Shown here: one piece after another, positions 1-6,859 of the stretch | How positions within the stretch are numbered: the stretch's first letter is position 1 | Layout: each line of letters begins with the position of its first letter | Source of the DNA: CAIKLP01 sp039798705 | GTDB taxonomy: Bacteria; Bacteroidota; Bacteroidia; Sphingobacteriales; Sphingobacteriaceae | NCBI GenBank assembly: GCA_039798705.1 | Contig: JBDKFN010000073.1 | Location: 1-7,820 of the forward strand | Direction of reading: 5' to 3' | Length of the DNA: 7,820 nt | Program-made: the position numbers and the translations under genes | Notes under the pieces: generated by a model | The model's database searches: none | What the model was told of the DNA's origin: nothing | The model's input: the letters and a program-made list of their open reading frames with translations, nothing else

Positions 1-102
1 GAATTTGAATGGGATGGCGAAGGTGCGGGTGCAGGAACTTACTTCTATACTTTAACTTCTAGGGTAAGAACTCAAACCGGTAGCATTAACTTGGTGAGAT
101 AA
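1..102 (+). CDS. C-terminal end of a probable type IX-secreted surface protein (5' partial)
   Basis: Frame 1 is open from the first base to a TAA at 100-102 and gives 33 residues. The tail contains GTYFYTL, then a short basic stretch, and ends GSINLVR. A pattern of G-x-Y-F-Y, a beta strand, then G-x-hydrophobic-x-L-x-R at the very end is typical of the 'gliding motility-associated' (CHU_C, type B) C-terminal sorting domain of Bacteroidota. That domain directs large secreted proteins through the type IX secretion system to the cell surface. Only the last part of the domain is visible, so the function of the protein itself cannot be told. It is the only plus-strand gene here and converges on the tRNA and the operon. 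The terminator at 131-162 lies 28 nt after its stop. The reading frame and stop are certain; the sorting-domain call rests on a short motif. Confidence 0.6.
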   Translation, partial: EFEWDGEGAGAGTYFYTLTSRVRTQTGSINLVR

Positions 103-130
103 TATTTTATAATAAGATAAGAAAACATAA

Positions 131-162
131 AAAAAAGCCTCTGAAAATTCAGAGGCTTTTTT
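131..162. terminator. Bidirectional intrinsic terminator
   Basis: An inverted repeat pairs GCCTCTGAA (137-145) with TTCAGAGGC (148-156). It is flanked by six A on the left (131-136, within a longer A-rich run) and six T on the right (157-162). Read on the plus strand it is a GC-containing hairpin followed by a U-run, and ends the secreted-protein gene. Read on the minus strand the left A-run becomes a U-run, and the hairpin ends the tRNA-Leu transcript and the operon upstream of it, only 2 nt past the tRNA. One hairpin therefore serves two convergent transcripts. Confidence 0.9.
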
Positions 163-164
163 AG

Positions 165-244
165 TACCCAGCGCCGGAGTCGAACCGGCACGGTTTCCCA
201 CAGGTGTTTGAGACCAGCGCGTCTACCAATTCCGCCAGCTGGGC
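165..244 (-). tRNA. tRNA-Leu (anticodon CAA)
   Basis: The minus strand folds as a class II leucine tRNA of 80 nt without an encoded CCA. The acceptor arm is GCCCAGC (244-238) with GCTGGGT (172-166) and discriminator A at 165; the outermost pair is G-U. The D-loop contains the conserved AATTGGTAGAC. The anticodon loop CTCAAAC occupies 212-206, giving anticodon CAA (210-208), which reads UUG codons. The variable arm is short, with a GAAA loop (UGG-GAAA-CCG). The T arm is GCCGG-TTCGACT-CCGGC. The anticodon stem (CTGGT with ACCTG) has a U-U mismatch at the second pair (216 against 202). CCA must be added after transcription. The gene starts 30 nt after the hscB stop and ends 2 nt before the terminator. 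Confidence 0.95.
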
Positions 245-274
245 ATTCTTGACATTTCTAAATTACTTACTAAT

Positions 275-799
275 TCAGATTGCAAACTTATTCAAACTAT
301 CTTTAATTCGCAACAAATATTTTTTTCTATAAAATGCGTCCTTTATAGCTGCTAAAATATCACTATTTTCAGTTGATAAATGGGCATCAAACTTAGTGCA
401 ACTCTCTTGCAAATAGTTGTTTAAGTCTAATTCGAGATCTGCAATAGTTTGAAACATTGCAGCAATTGCATCAGGGTTATCAGTACTTAAATCCGAAATT
501 TGTTCATTGATATCCATCATTTCCATCAAAAAAACAGGAGATAAAACATGTTTTTCGGTAGCTGAAATTTGTCCGGTTAAGGTCAATACATATTCTACCC
601 TTTTGTCAAAGTTGGTAAACAAACGATAGGCTTCGTTATTAACTGTAGACAATTGTAAAACGGCTGCCTGTTTTTCTGGAGATTCATTGATAAAAAAATC
701 AGGATGGTAATTTTTACTGTTTAAATAATAGCGTTGCTTGATGATTTTTTCATCAGCTAAAAAAGAAACAGGAATTTCATAAAATTCAAAATAGTTCAT
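275..799 (-). CDS. hscB: HscB-like J-domain co-chaperone for Fe-S cluster assembly
   Basis: This 174-residue protein has the size and layout of HscB. An N-terminal J domain (about 1-72) carries the HPD motif at H32-P33-D34, which in the family stimulates the ATPase of an Hsp70 partner (HscA or DnaK). The C-terminal three-helix domain follows, with the recognisable FLMEMMDINEQI segment at about 90-101; in E. coli HscB this region helps bind the scaffold IscU. It acts in the cytoplasm. The ATG at 797-799 comes 4 nt after the rseP stop, in an A-rich spacer without a Shine-Dalgarno site, so translation is probably coupled to rseP. No isc, suf or hscA gene is visible nearby, so the partner is unknown; a general J-protein role is the alternative. 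The 3' end overlaps the putative tRNA promoter. Confidence 0.85.
   Translation of the reverse strand: MNYFEFYEIPVSFLADEKIIKQRYYLNSKNYHPDFFINESPEKQAAVLQLSTVNNEAYRLFTNFDKRVEYVLTLTGQISATEKHVLSPVFLMEMMDINEQISDLSTDNPDAIAAMFQTIADLELDLNNYLQESCTKFDAHLSTENSDILAAIKDAFYRKKYLLRIKDSLNKFAI
283..313 (-). promoter_or_regulatory. Putative Bacteroidota-type promoter for tRNA-Leu
   Basis: On the minus strand TTG at 313-311 (inside TTTGTTG) is followed after 20 nt by TAAGTTTG at 290-283. This matches the Bacteroidota primary-sigma consensus (TTTG or TTG at -33, TAnnTTTG at -7) in all fixed positions of the -7 box. It lies inside the last codons of hscB, about 39 nt before the mature tRNA 5' end. A start a few bases downstream would give a leader of roughly 30 nt, to be removed by RNase P. 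It suggests the tRNA can be expressed independently of the upstream operon. The motif is short and the DNA AT-rich, so chance is possible. Confidence 0.5.
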
Positions 800-803
800 T
801 TTT

Positions 804-2129
804 TTATTTTGAAAATATTTTCCAAAGATCGTTTCCGAAAGAAAATACCATTAAACTGATCAAAATTACAAAACCAACCATTTGTGCACGTTCCATGAAT
901 TTATCACTTAAAGGTCTACCAATAATGGATTCGATAATTAAGAAAACACAATGTCCTCCATCTAATGCTGGAATTGGTAAAATATTCATGAATGCTAATA
1001 TCATGGATAGGATTGCAGTTAGTGTCCAAAATTTAATCCAATTAAAAGTAGAACCATAAATTGCTGCAATACCAATAGGGCCTTGAACCGCTTTATTTGC
1101 TGCCACCTCACCCCTAACAACTTTACCTAAACCTTTTACATTATCTGTTAAAGTAGACCAAGCTTTCGAAGCGCCAATTGGCAATGCCGAAACAAAACTA
1201 TATTGAATGTTTTTCAATTCGAAATCTTTCTTTGGGAAAAATCCGATTGTTCCTTCTTTACTAATATCAACTATGAAATTCAGTTTTTCATCGCCTCTTA
1301 ATACCGAAACGTCAACTGCTTTACCTGCATTTTTAATAACAATTGGTTTCAGTTGATCCATAAATTGTGCAGCAGAATCATTGACTGTTAAAATTACATC
1401 GCCAACTTGCATGCCTGCTTTTTCAGCACTACCATCTGCAATTAAACTATCTAATTTACTCTCCACTCTTGGAAAATCATCAATGAAATTTGTTCTGCCT
1501 TTTTCAGATAATTTTTCAATGAAATTTGTTGGAATGGTAATTTGTTGCGTTTGTCCTGCTCTATCAAATTCAATAACAGCATTACCCATTAATACTGCAG
1601 AACTCCACATGTCAGAGAATTTTACTAAAGGCTTATGATTGATGCTTAAAATTTTATCGCCAGATTGTAAACCTATTTCATTTGCTAATTCATAAGCAAC
1701 AATTCCGTTTTTAGCTTGCTCATTTGGAATGTAAGTATCACCATATTTAAAGGTCAACATCCAAAAAATAAATATTCCTAAAATTAAATTCACGACTACC
1801 CCACCAATCATTACGATTAATCTTTGCCATGCTGGTTTTGATCGAAACTCCCAAGGTTCAGCAGGAGCTTTCATTGCTTCTACATCCATTGATTCATCTA
1901 TCATTCCAGCAATTTTCACATAACCTCCAAGTGGAAGCCATCCAATTCCGTATTCTGTTTCGCCAATTTTTACGCTAAATAATTTAAAACCCCAAGCATC
2001 AAAAAACAAATAAAATTTTTCGACTTTGATTCCAAAAGCACGAGCTGCTAAAAAGTGACCTAACTCGTGTAAGACTACTAAAATTGAAAGGCCTGCAATT
2101 AATTGTGCAGCCATGATCAGTCCATTCAT
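804..2129 (-). CDS. rseP: RseP-family site-2 zinc metalloprotease
   Basis: This 441-residue inner-membrane protease belongs to family M50. Zinc motif HELGH lies at residues 21-25 in the first membrane segment (about 8-30). A second segment spans about 103-127. Two PDZ-like domains follow (about 140-200, and 222-290 with the G-M-Q-V-G-D core near 239-244). The C-terminal membrane region has NILPIPALDGGH at 382-393, where D390 is the third zinc ligand, and a last segment at about 415-433. The tandem PDZ arrangement matches RseP of the sigma-E pathway, which cuts anti-sigma factors and leftover signal peptides within the membrane. No anti-sigma factor lies in the window, so the substrate is unknown. 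The ATG at 2129 follows the dxr stop by 8 nt; dxr and rseP also lie near each other in E. coli. All catalytic residues are present and the length is normal. Confidence 0.95.
   Translation of the reverse strand: MNGLIMAAQLIAGLSILVVLHELGHFLAARAFGIKVEKFYLFFDAWGFKLFSVKIGETEYGIGWLPLGGYVKIAGMIDESMDVEAMKAPAEPWEFRSKPAWQRLIVMIGGVVVNLILGIFIFWMLTFKYGDTYIPNEQAKNGIVAYELANEIGLQSGDKILSINHKPLVKFSDMWSSAVLMGNAVIEFDRAGQTQQITIPTNFIEKLSEKGRTNFIDDFPRVESKLDSLIADGSAEKAGMQVGDVILTVNDSAAQFMDQLKPIVIKNAGKAVDVSVLRGDEKLNFIVDISKEGTIGFFPKKDFELKNIQYSFVSALPIGASKAWSTLTDNVKGLGKVVRGEVAANKAVQGPIGIAAIYGSTFNWIKFWTLTAILSMILAFMNILPIPALDGGHCVFLIIESIIGRPLSDKFMERAQMVGFVILISLMVFSFGNDLWKIFSK
1480..1530. repeat. 15-bp direct repeat inside rseP, 36-nt spacing
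   Basis: The 15-mer TCAATGAAATTTGTT occurs exactly at 1480-1494 and again at 1516-1530. The spacing of 36 nt is exactly 12 codons. On the coding strand both copies read AAC-AAA-TTT-CAT-type sequence in the same frame and encode T-N-F-I followed by an acidic residue (about residues 201-205 and 213-217), in the linker between the two PDZ domains. This could be the remnant of a small in-frame tandem duplication, or coincidence in AT-rich sequence. Confidence 0.5.
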
Positions 2130-2137
2130 ATAAAATA

Positions 2138-3316
2138 TTATTTATTTTTATTCAAAATCCAATTGCGTGTAAATATACGGCTTTCTGTATCGGTAGCTAC
2201 ATAGTCCTCGTAATTTGGGCGCTCAATAAATGTAATTTTTTGCATACAATCTGCAATGGCATCAGACATTTCTAAAAATCCAATTTGGTCATTTAAAAAC
2301 GCTGCAACTACCTCTTCATTTGCGGCATTCAAAATGCATGGCATGTTACCCCCTTTTTTCATTGCGTCAAAAGCCAAAGCTAAATTTTGAAAAGTAGCAG
2401 TATCTGCTTTTTCAAAACTCAATGTAGGATAATTTAAAAAATCAAAACGAGGAAAATCGGTGATGGTTCTTTGCGGATAAGTTAATGCATATTGTATGGG
2501 CAACTTCATATCTGGTAAACCCATTTGCGCTTTCATCGAGCCATCGTCAAATTGAACAATGGAATGAATGATTGATTGAGGATGAACAATTACATCAATT
2601 TGTTCTGGGTTTAAATTAAAAAGCCATTTAGCTTCAATTACTTCTAAACCTTTATTCATAAGGGATGCAGAATCGATGGTGATTTTTGCACCCATTGTCC
2701 AATTGGGATGTTTCAATGCTTCTGCTTTGGTCTTGTTCATTAATGCTGAACGATCCATGCCTCTAAAAGGTCCACCGGAAGCTGTTAAATAAATCTTCTC
2801 AATTTTATTATGCCATTCACCAGCTAAACATTGAAATATGGCAGAATGTTCAGAATCTACTGGTAGAATTCTTACATCATATTGCTCTGCTAAAGCAGTA
2901 ATTAAATCACCGGCTACCACTAATGTTTCTTTATTTGCAAGCGCGATGTGTTTCTTTGCTTTGATGGCTGCAATGGTTGGTTTTAAACCAGCATAGCCTA
3001 CTAAGGCTGTCAAAACAATGTTTATATTAGAGAAAGTAACTACTTCTGATAATGCTTGTTCACCAGCAAAAACTTTAATATCTGTTCCCGCTAATTTATC
3101 TTTTAACCATGCATATTGATTTTCATCTGTAATGACTACCGCATTCACATCAAACTTCAGTGCTTGTTCAGCTAATAAAGTTGCATTATGATGAGCGGTT
3201 AACACTTCAACTTTGAATAAATGGGGATTAGCTTCTACCACTTCTAATGCCTGTGTTCCAATAGAACCAGTAGATCCAAGAATTGCAATGTGTTTTTTGT
3301 TTTCTGAATTTATCAT
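2138..3316 (-). CDS. dxr: 1-deoxy-D-xylulose 5-phosphate reductoisomerase
   Basis: This cytosolic enzyme of 392 residues is the committed step of the non-mevalonate (MEP) isoprenoid pathway: it rearranges and reduces DXP to MEP with NADPH and a divalent metal, and is the fosmidomycin target. The NADPH-binding GSTGSIG is at residues 14-20 and the conserved ALANKE at 125-130. Metal ligands are D154 and E156 in VDSEHSAIFQ, and E225 in NKGLEVIEA. Active-site SGGPF (180-184) and HPQS (245-248) are also present. Length is normal for the family and nothing essential is missing. The ATG (3316-3314) overlaps the TGA of the GH3 gene as ATGA, implying translational coupling; no Shine-Dalgarno site precedes it. 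It supplies precursors of undecaprenyl carrier lipid and menaquinone, which fits with glycan genes upstream but does not prove a link. Confidence 0.98.
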   Translation of the reverse strand: MINSENKKHIAILGSTGSIGTQALEVVEANPHLFKVEVLTAHHNATLLAEQALKFDVNAVVITDENQYAWLKDKLAGTDIKVFAGEQALSEVVTFSNINIVLTALVGYAGLKPTIAAIKAKKHIALANKETLVVAGDLITALAEQYDVRILPVDSEHSAIFQCLAGEWHNKIEKIYLTASGGPFRGMDRSALMNKTKAEALKHPNWTMGAKITIDSASLMNKGLEVIEAKWLFNLNPEQIDVIVHPQSIIHSIVQFDDGSMKAQMGLPDMKLPIQYALTYPQRTITDFPRFDFLNYPTLSFEKADTATFQNLALAFDAMKKGGNMPCILNAANEEVVAAFLNDQIGFLEMSDAIADCMQKITFIERPNYEDYVATDTESRIFTRNWILNKNK

Positions 3317-4800
3317 ACAATTAATTGATCTGCAATTTTTCTATCATTTGATAACCTAGGCACTTTATTTTGACCACCTAGCTTACCTTCCTTTTTCATA
3401 TAATCAATAAAAGCACCCTTAGGTAAAATATTAATTCTTAAACGCCTCAATACTTTACCTTGAATCAGGTCTTTGTAATATACATTTTTTTCTTGCAACA
3501 GCTCATCCACTCTATGTTCAAAATCTGAAAGGTTGGGTATGTTTTCGGCTGTTTCAATAAACCACTCGTGGTATGGAAGGCAATTGTCTGTTGGGTTTAC
3601 TTGAGGTGCAACAGTAAATTCAGCGATTGCGAGTCCTATTTCTTTAGCAGCAGTCATTAAAGCATATTCTACTTCTTCACCAATTACATGTTCTCCAAAT
3701 GCCGAAATAAAATGTTTAATACGTCCAGTAACTTTAATACGGTATGGCGACTTGCTTACAAATTTTATGGTGTCTCCAATACTATAAGACCAAAGCCCAG
3801 CATTAGTGGTTAATACAATTGCATAATTCTGATTAAGTGCTATTTCAGCTAAGGTTAATCTTTTTGGATTTTCATCAAAATAGTTTTCAACCGGAATAAA
3901 TTCAAAGAATATACCGGCATTTATATTTAACAATAAGCCGTCTGCTGTTTGGCTATCTTGAAAGGCAATGAAACCTTCAGATGCAGGGTATGTCTCGATG
4001 GTATCGATTTTCTTTCCAATGCTTTGCTCAATTTTTGCACGGTAAGGTTCAAAGTTCACCCCTCCATATACAAATAATGAAAAGTTTTTGAAGATATCTT
4101 TTATTTTCTGCGTGTTAGCTTTTTCAATTAATTTATCAAAATACATTTGCACCCAAGGTGGAATACCAGAAATAAGTGTCATGTTTTGATCAATTGTTTC
4201 CTCCACAATTGCATCTAATTTTGACTCCCAATCTTCGATACAATTTGTTTCATAAGTAGGCAATCTGTTTTTCTGTAAGTAAGCAGGAACATGGTGAGCC
4301 ACAATGCCAGATAACCTTCCAGTGGCTATCCCAGATTTCTGATCAAGCAACGGACTACCTTGTAAAAAAATTAATTTCCCTTTCAAAAAGTCCGCTTTAC
4401 CTGTTTCTTGAATGTAACAAAGTAACGCCATTTTTGCAGCATCGATGTGATGTTGCATAGAATCTTTAGTAATTGGAATATACTTTACACCCGATGTTGT
4501 TCCAGAAGTTTTGCAAAAATAAATTGGTTTGCCTGGCCACAAAACATCCGATTCTCCTGCAATTAAATCTTGCATATAGGGAACCTGAAACTCTTCATAA
4601 TCCCTAACAGGAACAGCCCTTTGATAGGCTTCATAAGAATTAATTGCTTCAAAATGATGCGCCTTCCCAAATTTTGTTTCTTTCGCTTTTTGTACTAAAT
4701 CTAGTAGAATTTGGTTTTGAATATGAACTGCATGCAATTGTTGCTTTTGCAATTTTCTAGTTAGTATAGCTGCGTATATTTTTGCAAAAAAAGATTTCAT
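3313..4800 (-). CDS. GH3-family acyl-adenylating enzyme (putative acyl acid amido synthetase)
   Basis: With the ATG at 4800 the product has 495 residues and spans the whole GH3 fold of the ANL adenylating superfamily. Motif I (KTSGTTSGVK) is at about 97-106, motif II (YPASEG) at 271-276, and motif III (YSIGD) at 339-343. The C-terminal G-x-N-K-x-P-R-L signature lies near 476-483. Plant GH3 enzymes use ATP to adenylate an acyl acid such as a jasmonate or auxin and then join it to an amino acid. The bacterial substrates are unknown to me, so only acid activation is inferred. The frame extends upstream to a TTG at 4833, inside the preceding gene. I prefer the ATG at 4800: it is 7 nt after that gene's stop, and M-K-S-F-F-A-K is a natural N-terminus. 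There is no signal peptide. The stop overlaps dxr as ATGA. Confidence 0.9.
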   Translation of the reverse strand: MKSFFAKIYAAILTRKLQKQQLHAVHIQNQILLDLVQKAKETKFGKAHHFEAINSYEAYQRAVPVRDYEEFQVPYMQDLIAGESDVLWPGKPIYFCKTSGTTSGVKYIPITKDSMQHHIDAAKMALLCYIQETGKADFLKGKLIFLQGSPLLDQKSGIATGRLSGIVAHHVPAYLQKNRLPTYETNCIEDWESKLDAIVEETIDQNMTLISGIPPWVQMYFDKLIEKANTQKIKDIFKNFSLFVYGGVNFEPYRAKIEQSIGKKIDTIETYPASEGFIAFQDSQTADGLLLNINAGIFFEFIPVENYFDENPKRLTLAEIALNQNYAIVLTTNAGLWSYSIGDTIKFVSKSPYRIKVTGRIKHFISAFGEHVIGEEVEYALMTAAKEIGLAIAEFTVAPQVNPTDNCLPYHEWFIETAENIPNLSDFEHRVDELLQEKNVYYKDLIQGKVLRRLRINILPKGAFIDYMKKEGKLGGQNKVPRLSNDRKIADQLIV

Positions 4801-4807
4801 ATTCCTA

Positions 4808-5572
4808 CTAAATTCCAAAATTGTTATCCTCAACTATGATGATTGGAAATAAGTAGCGATACGCCAGTGCAATTATTAGAAAAGACATTGGTATCGTAAA
4901 TAAAACACCAACTAATAAAAAGGCTAAACCTATGATGTTTAAAGCTAAAATGGCTAAATATAGCAACACAATAAAGCCTAATTTACCTTTGGTTAATTGA
5001 TAGCTTAACAAGAAGGCGTTCCCTACTTCTAATTGCTTGTCAATGATTAAATAATTAACAAATCCAAGTCTTACATAAACCAACAAAGTCGGTAAAATAA
5101 TTAATAAAAGGACTGCAAATATATAGGCTAAATGCACAAAACTATCGTTAAATATTGCGGTTGGATTTTTCGATACCACTTCAAAAAAAGCAGTAAAACT
5201 TTGGTCAATTACTCCTAAAATTTCTAAAAAACCAACTGTTAGAAACATCAACGCCATGACCAATAAAATTAAATAAAAACTTGCTCTCACAATCTTCAAA
5301 GCCTCTATTTTATTGGGTTTGATGGCTTGAAAATCCAATGTTTTTTCATCAATAATTGCAAAAGCCATCTTAATTGTTGTTACCGTAATGAAAATATTTA
5401 AGAACAACGAAAAAATATTATAGATCAAAGATGCAATCATTTGTTTTTGTAATAATGCACCTATTAAACCGGATAGAAAAGACAACAGCACAATACTCAA
5501 AAACACACCAATTAATACAATGGCGTTTTTTTTGGTTAAATGAAATGCAGTTGAAAATATTTCTTTGATCAT
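4808..5572 (-). CDS. Polytopic integral membrane protein of unknown function
   Basis: This 254-residue, very hydrophobic protein is not one I recognise by name. About six membrane segments are visible: near 17-41, 47-73, 96-120, 145-168, 197-217 and 220-243. The loops between the second and third and between the third and fourth are the longest. The stretch S-Y-Q-L-T-K-G near 190-196, followed by two hydrophobic helices with a P at 228 and an A-Y-R-Y near 237-240, recalls the YciC/DUF975/GPDPase-membrane-domain group of small membrane proteins. That is a resemblance by eye only. No catalytic or metal motif is evident. The ATG at 5572 follows the glycosyltransferase stop by one base, and the GH3 start follows its own stop by 7 nt, so it is tightly coupled on both sides. 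A scaffold or transport role at the inner membrane is speculation. Confidence 0.85.
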   Translation of the reverse strand: MIKEIFSTAFHLTKKNAIVLIGVFLSIVLLSFLSGLIGALLQKQMIASLIYNIFSLFLNIFITVTTIKMAFAIIDEKTLDFQAIKPNKIEALKIVRASFYLILLVMALMFLTVGFLEILGVIDQSFTAFFEVVSKNPTAIFNDSFVHLAYIFAVLLLIILPTLLVYVRLGFVNYLIIDKQLEVGNAFLLSYQLTKGKLGFIVLLYLAILALNIIGLAFLLVGVLFTIPMSFLIIALAYRYLFPIIIVEDNNFGI

Positions 5573-5573
5573 G

Positions 5574-6842
5574 TTAGTTGTTTAAAATTGCTTTAGCATA
5601 ATTTTCCCAGCTTAAATGCTTTGCTGTTTCTGTTACATTTTTTCGATCTATTGGATGATCTAACATGTGAATCATCTCATTCGCCATTGATTGAATGTCT
5701 CTATCTTCAGCTAAATAACCATTGTAGCCATGTTTGATGGTTTCTGGAAAATGACCAACCTTTGTAGCCAAAACAGGTAAATCAAAATTATAACTAATAG
5801 ATTCCACGCCAGATGGTGTGGCATTTAAATAGTATAATAATATAGCATCTGCTATTTGAAAATACTCATGTACTTTTTCATTTGGCACAAATTCGTTGAT
5901 AACCGCTACCCTATTTTGCAATTGATATTTTTCAATTAATTCCAATGGACGGTAATCTTGTTCGTTATCGGTGTTATTTAAGAAAATAGATTTTGCAGTA
6001 TTAAACAATGCTTTTTTAATACGCGTACTCCATTTATTTTGATCTAATGTTTGCCAAAAAGATTCGCCAACAATTAGCAAAGAAACATCCTCTCTTTGTT
6101 TTGCAACTGCTGCAAAAGATTCAATTACTTGATGTAAACCCTTGTATTTCCTGATAAAACCAAAAAACAACAATACTTTTGGCGCTAAATTTAAACTTGC
6201 TTTTTTTGATGCAACGTCAAAATCTGCTTGCGGTTTAAACATATCATAAATTGGATGATATAATTTAATTACAGTTCTAGTTTGATCTTTTGCCCGTAGT
6301 CCAGTTTCATTAACTGTAAGTTTCAATTTTGGAAAAGTGTGTTTCAATTCCTCCACCGTTTGATAAGAATGTGTAATGTAGGTATCCGCTACGCTTAATC
6401 CATATTTGGTAAATATTTTATCAATAGAACTTGCTTCCTTTTGAATGACTAAGTGTAAATCAAAAATAACTTCAATGTTTCGTTTCTTTAACCCTCTAGC
6501 AATGTATCCCATGGGTAAACCTTGTATCGCTATGGCCCACTGAAATATTACTTTAGACGGCTGTAAATTTGCAATGAAATTAACAGTTTCAGCCCAAGTT
6601 GCGGGATTATTATAATTAGTGATATAAGTAATTTTAATATTTGTTCCTGCTAATTGATCTGCTTTAGAACTCCTATCAATAAAATCTCTTGGAATAATAG
6701 CTGGGTATTGTTGCGTCCATGACACAATATGTACTTCGTGTCCAAGCGCATCTAATGCCTTAGCCAATGAAGTATTGTAATTTGCTATTCCTCCTTTAAA
6801 TTGAGGTCCAGGTCCAAAGAGTACTATTTTTTCAGTCGACAT
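5574..6842 (-). CDS. GT4-like (GT-B fold) glycosyltransferase
   Basis: The 422-residue product (counted from the ATG at 6842) has the two-Rossmann layout of GT-B enzymes. The N-terminal half starts with FGPGPQFKGGIANYN (about 9-23), the glycine-rich acceptor-side loop seen in GT4. The C-terminal half has FGFIRKYKGL near 227-236, LLIVGES near 255-261, and TPSGVES...DLPVLATKVGHFPE (342-367), the nucleotide-sugar binding region. The usual E-P-F-G...E pair of GT4 is replaced by P-S-G-V-E-S, a variant in some bacterial GT4 proteins, so the donor cannot be inferred. About 30 extra residues lie between about 263 and 296. There is no membrane segment; the enzyme is probably cytoplasmic, adding a sugar to a lipid-linked or surface glycan. 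The frame extends two codons to a TTG at 6848, but the ATG is preferred. Confidence 0.88.
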   Translation of the reverse strand: MSTEKIVLFGPGPQFKGGIANYNTSLAKALDALGHEVHIVSWTQQYPAIIPRDFIDRSSKADQLAGTNIKITYITNYNNPATWAETVNFIANLQPSKVIFQWAIAIQGLPMGYIARGLKKRNIEVIFDLHLVIQKEASSIDKIFTKYGLSVADTYITHSYQTVEELKHTFPKLKLTVNETGLRAKDQTRTVIKLYHPIYDMFKPQADFDVASKKASLNLAPKVLLFFGFIRKYKGLHQVIESFAAVAKQREDVSLLIVGESFWQTLDQNKWSTRIKKALFNTAKSIFLNNTDNEQDYRPLELIEKYQLQNRVAVINEFVPNEKVHEYFQIADAILLYYLNATPSGVESISYNFDLPVLATKVGHFPETIKHGYNGYLAEDRDIQSMANEMIHMLDHPIDRKNVTETAKHLSWENYAKAILNN

Positions 6843-6859
6843 TTTCAAATAGTATAATT

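Noticed and set aside
861..868. TAATTTTG -7-like box upstream of hscB, inside rseP
   Set aside because: No TTG element occurs at the expected 17-23 nt spacing, so it is most likely a chance match in AT-rich sequence.
1381..1638. Plus-strand open frame opposite rseP
   Set aside because: It lies wholly within a strongly conserved gene on the other strand, and its product shows no recognisable motif.
4801..4833. Upstream TTG start for the GH3 gene, giving 11 extra residues
   Set aside because: It would overlap the membrane-protein gene by 26 nt. The ATG at 4800 gives a natural family N-terminus. The AGGA just before that ATG is too close (2 nt) to count as a Shine-Dalgarno site.
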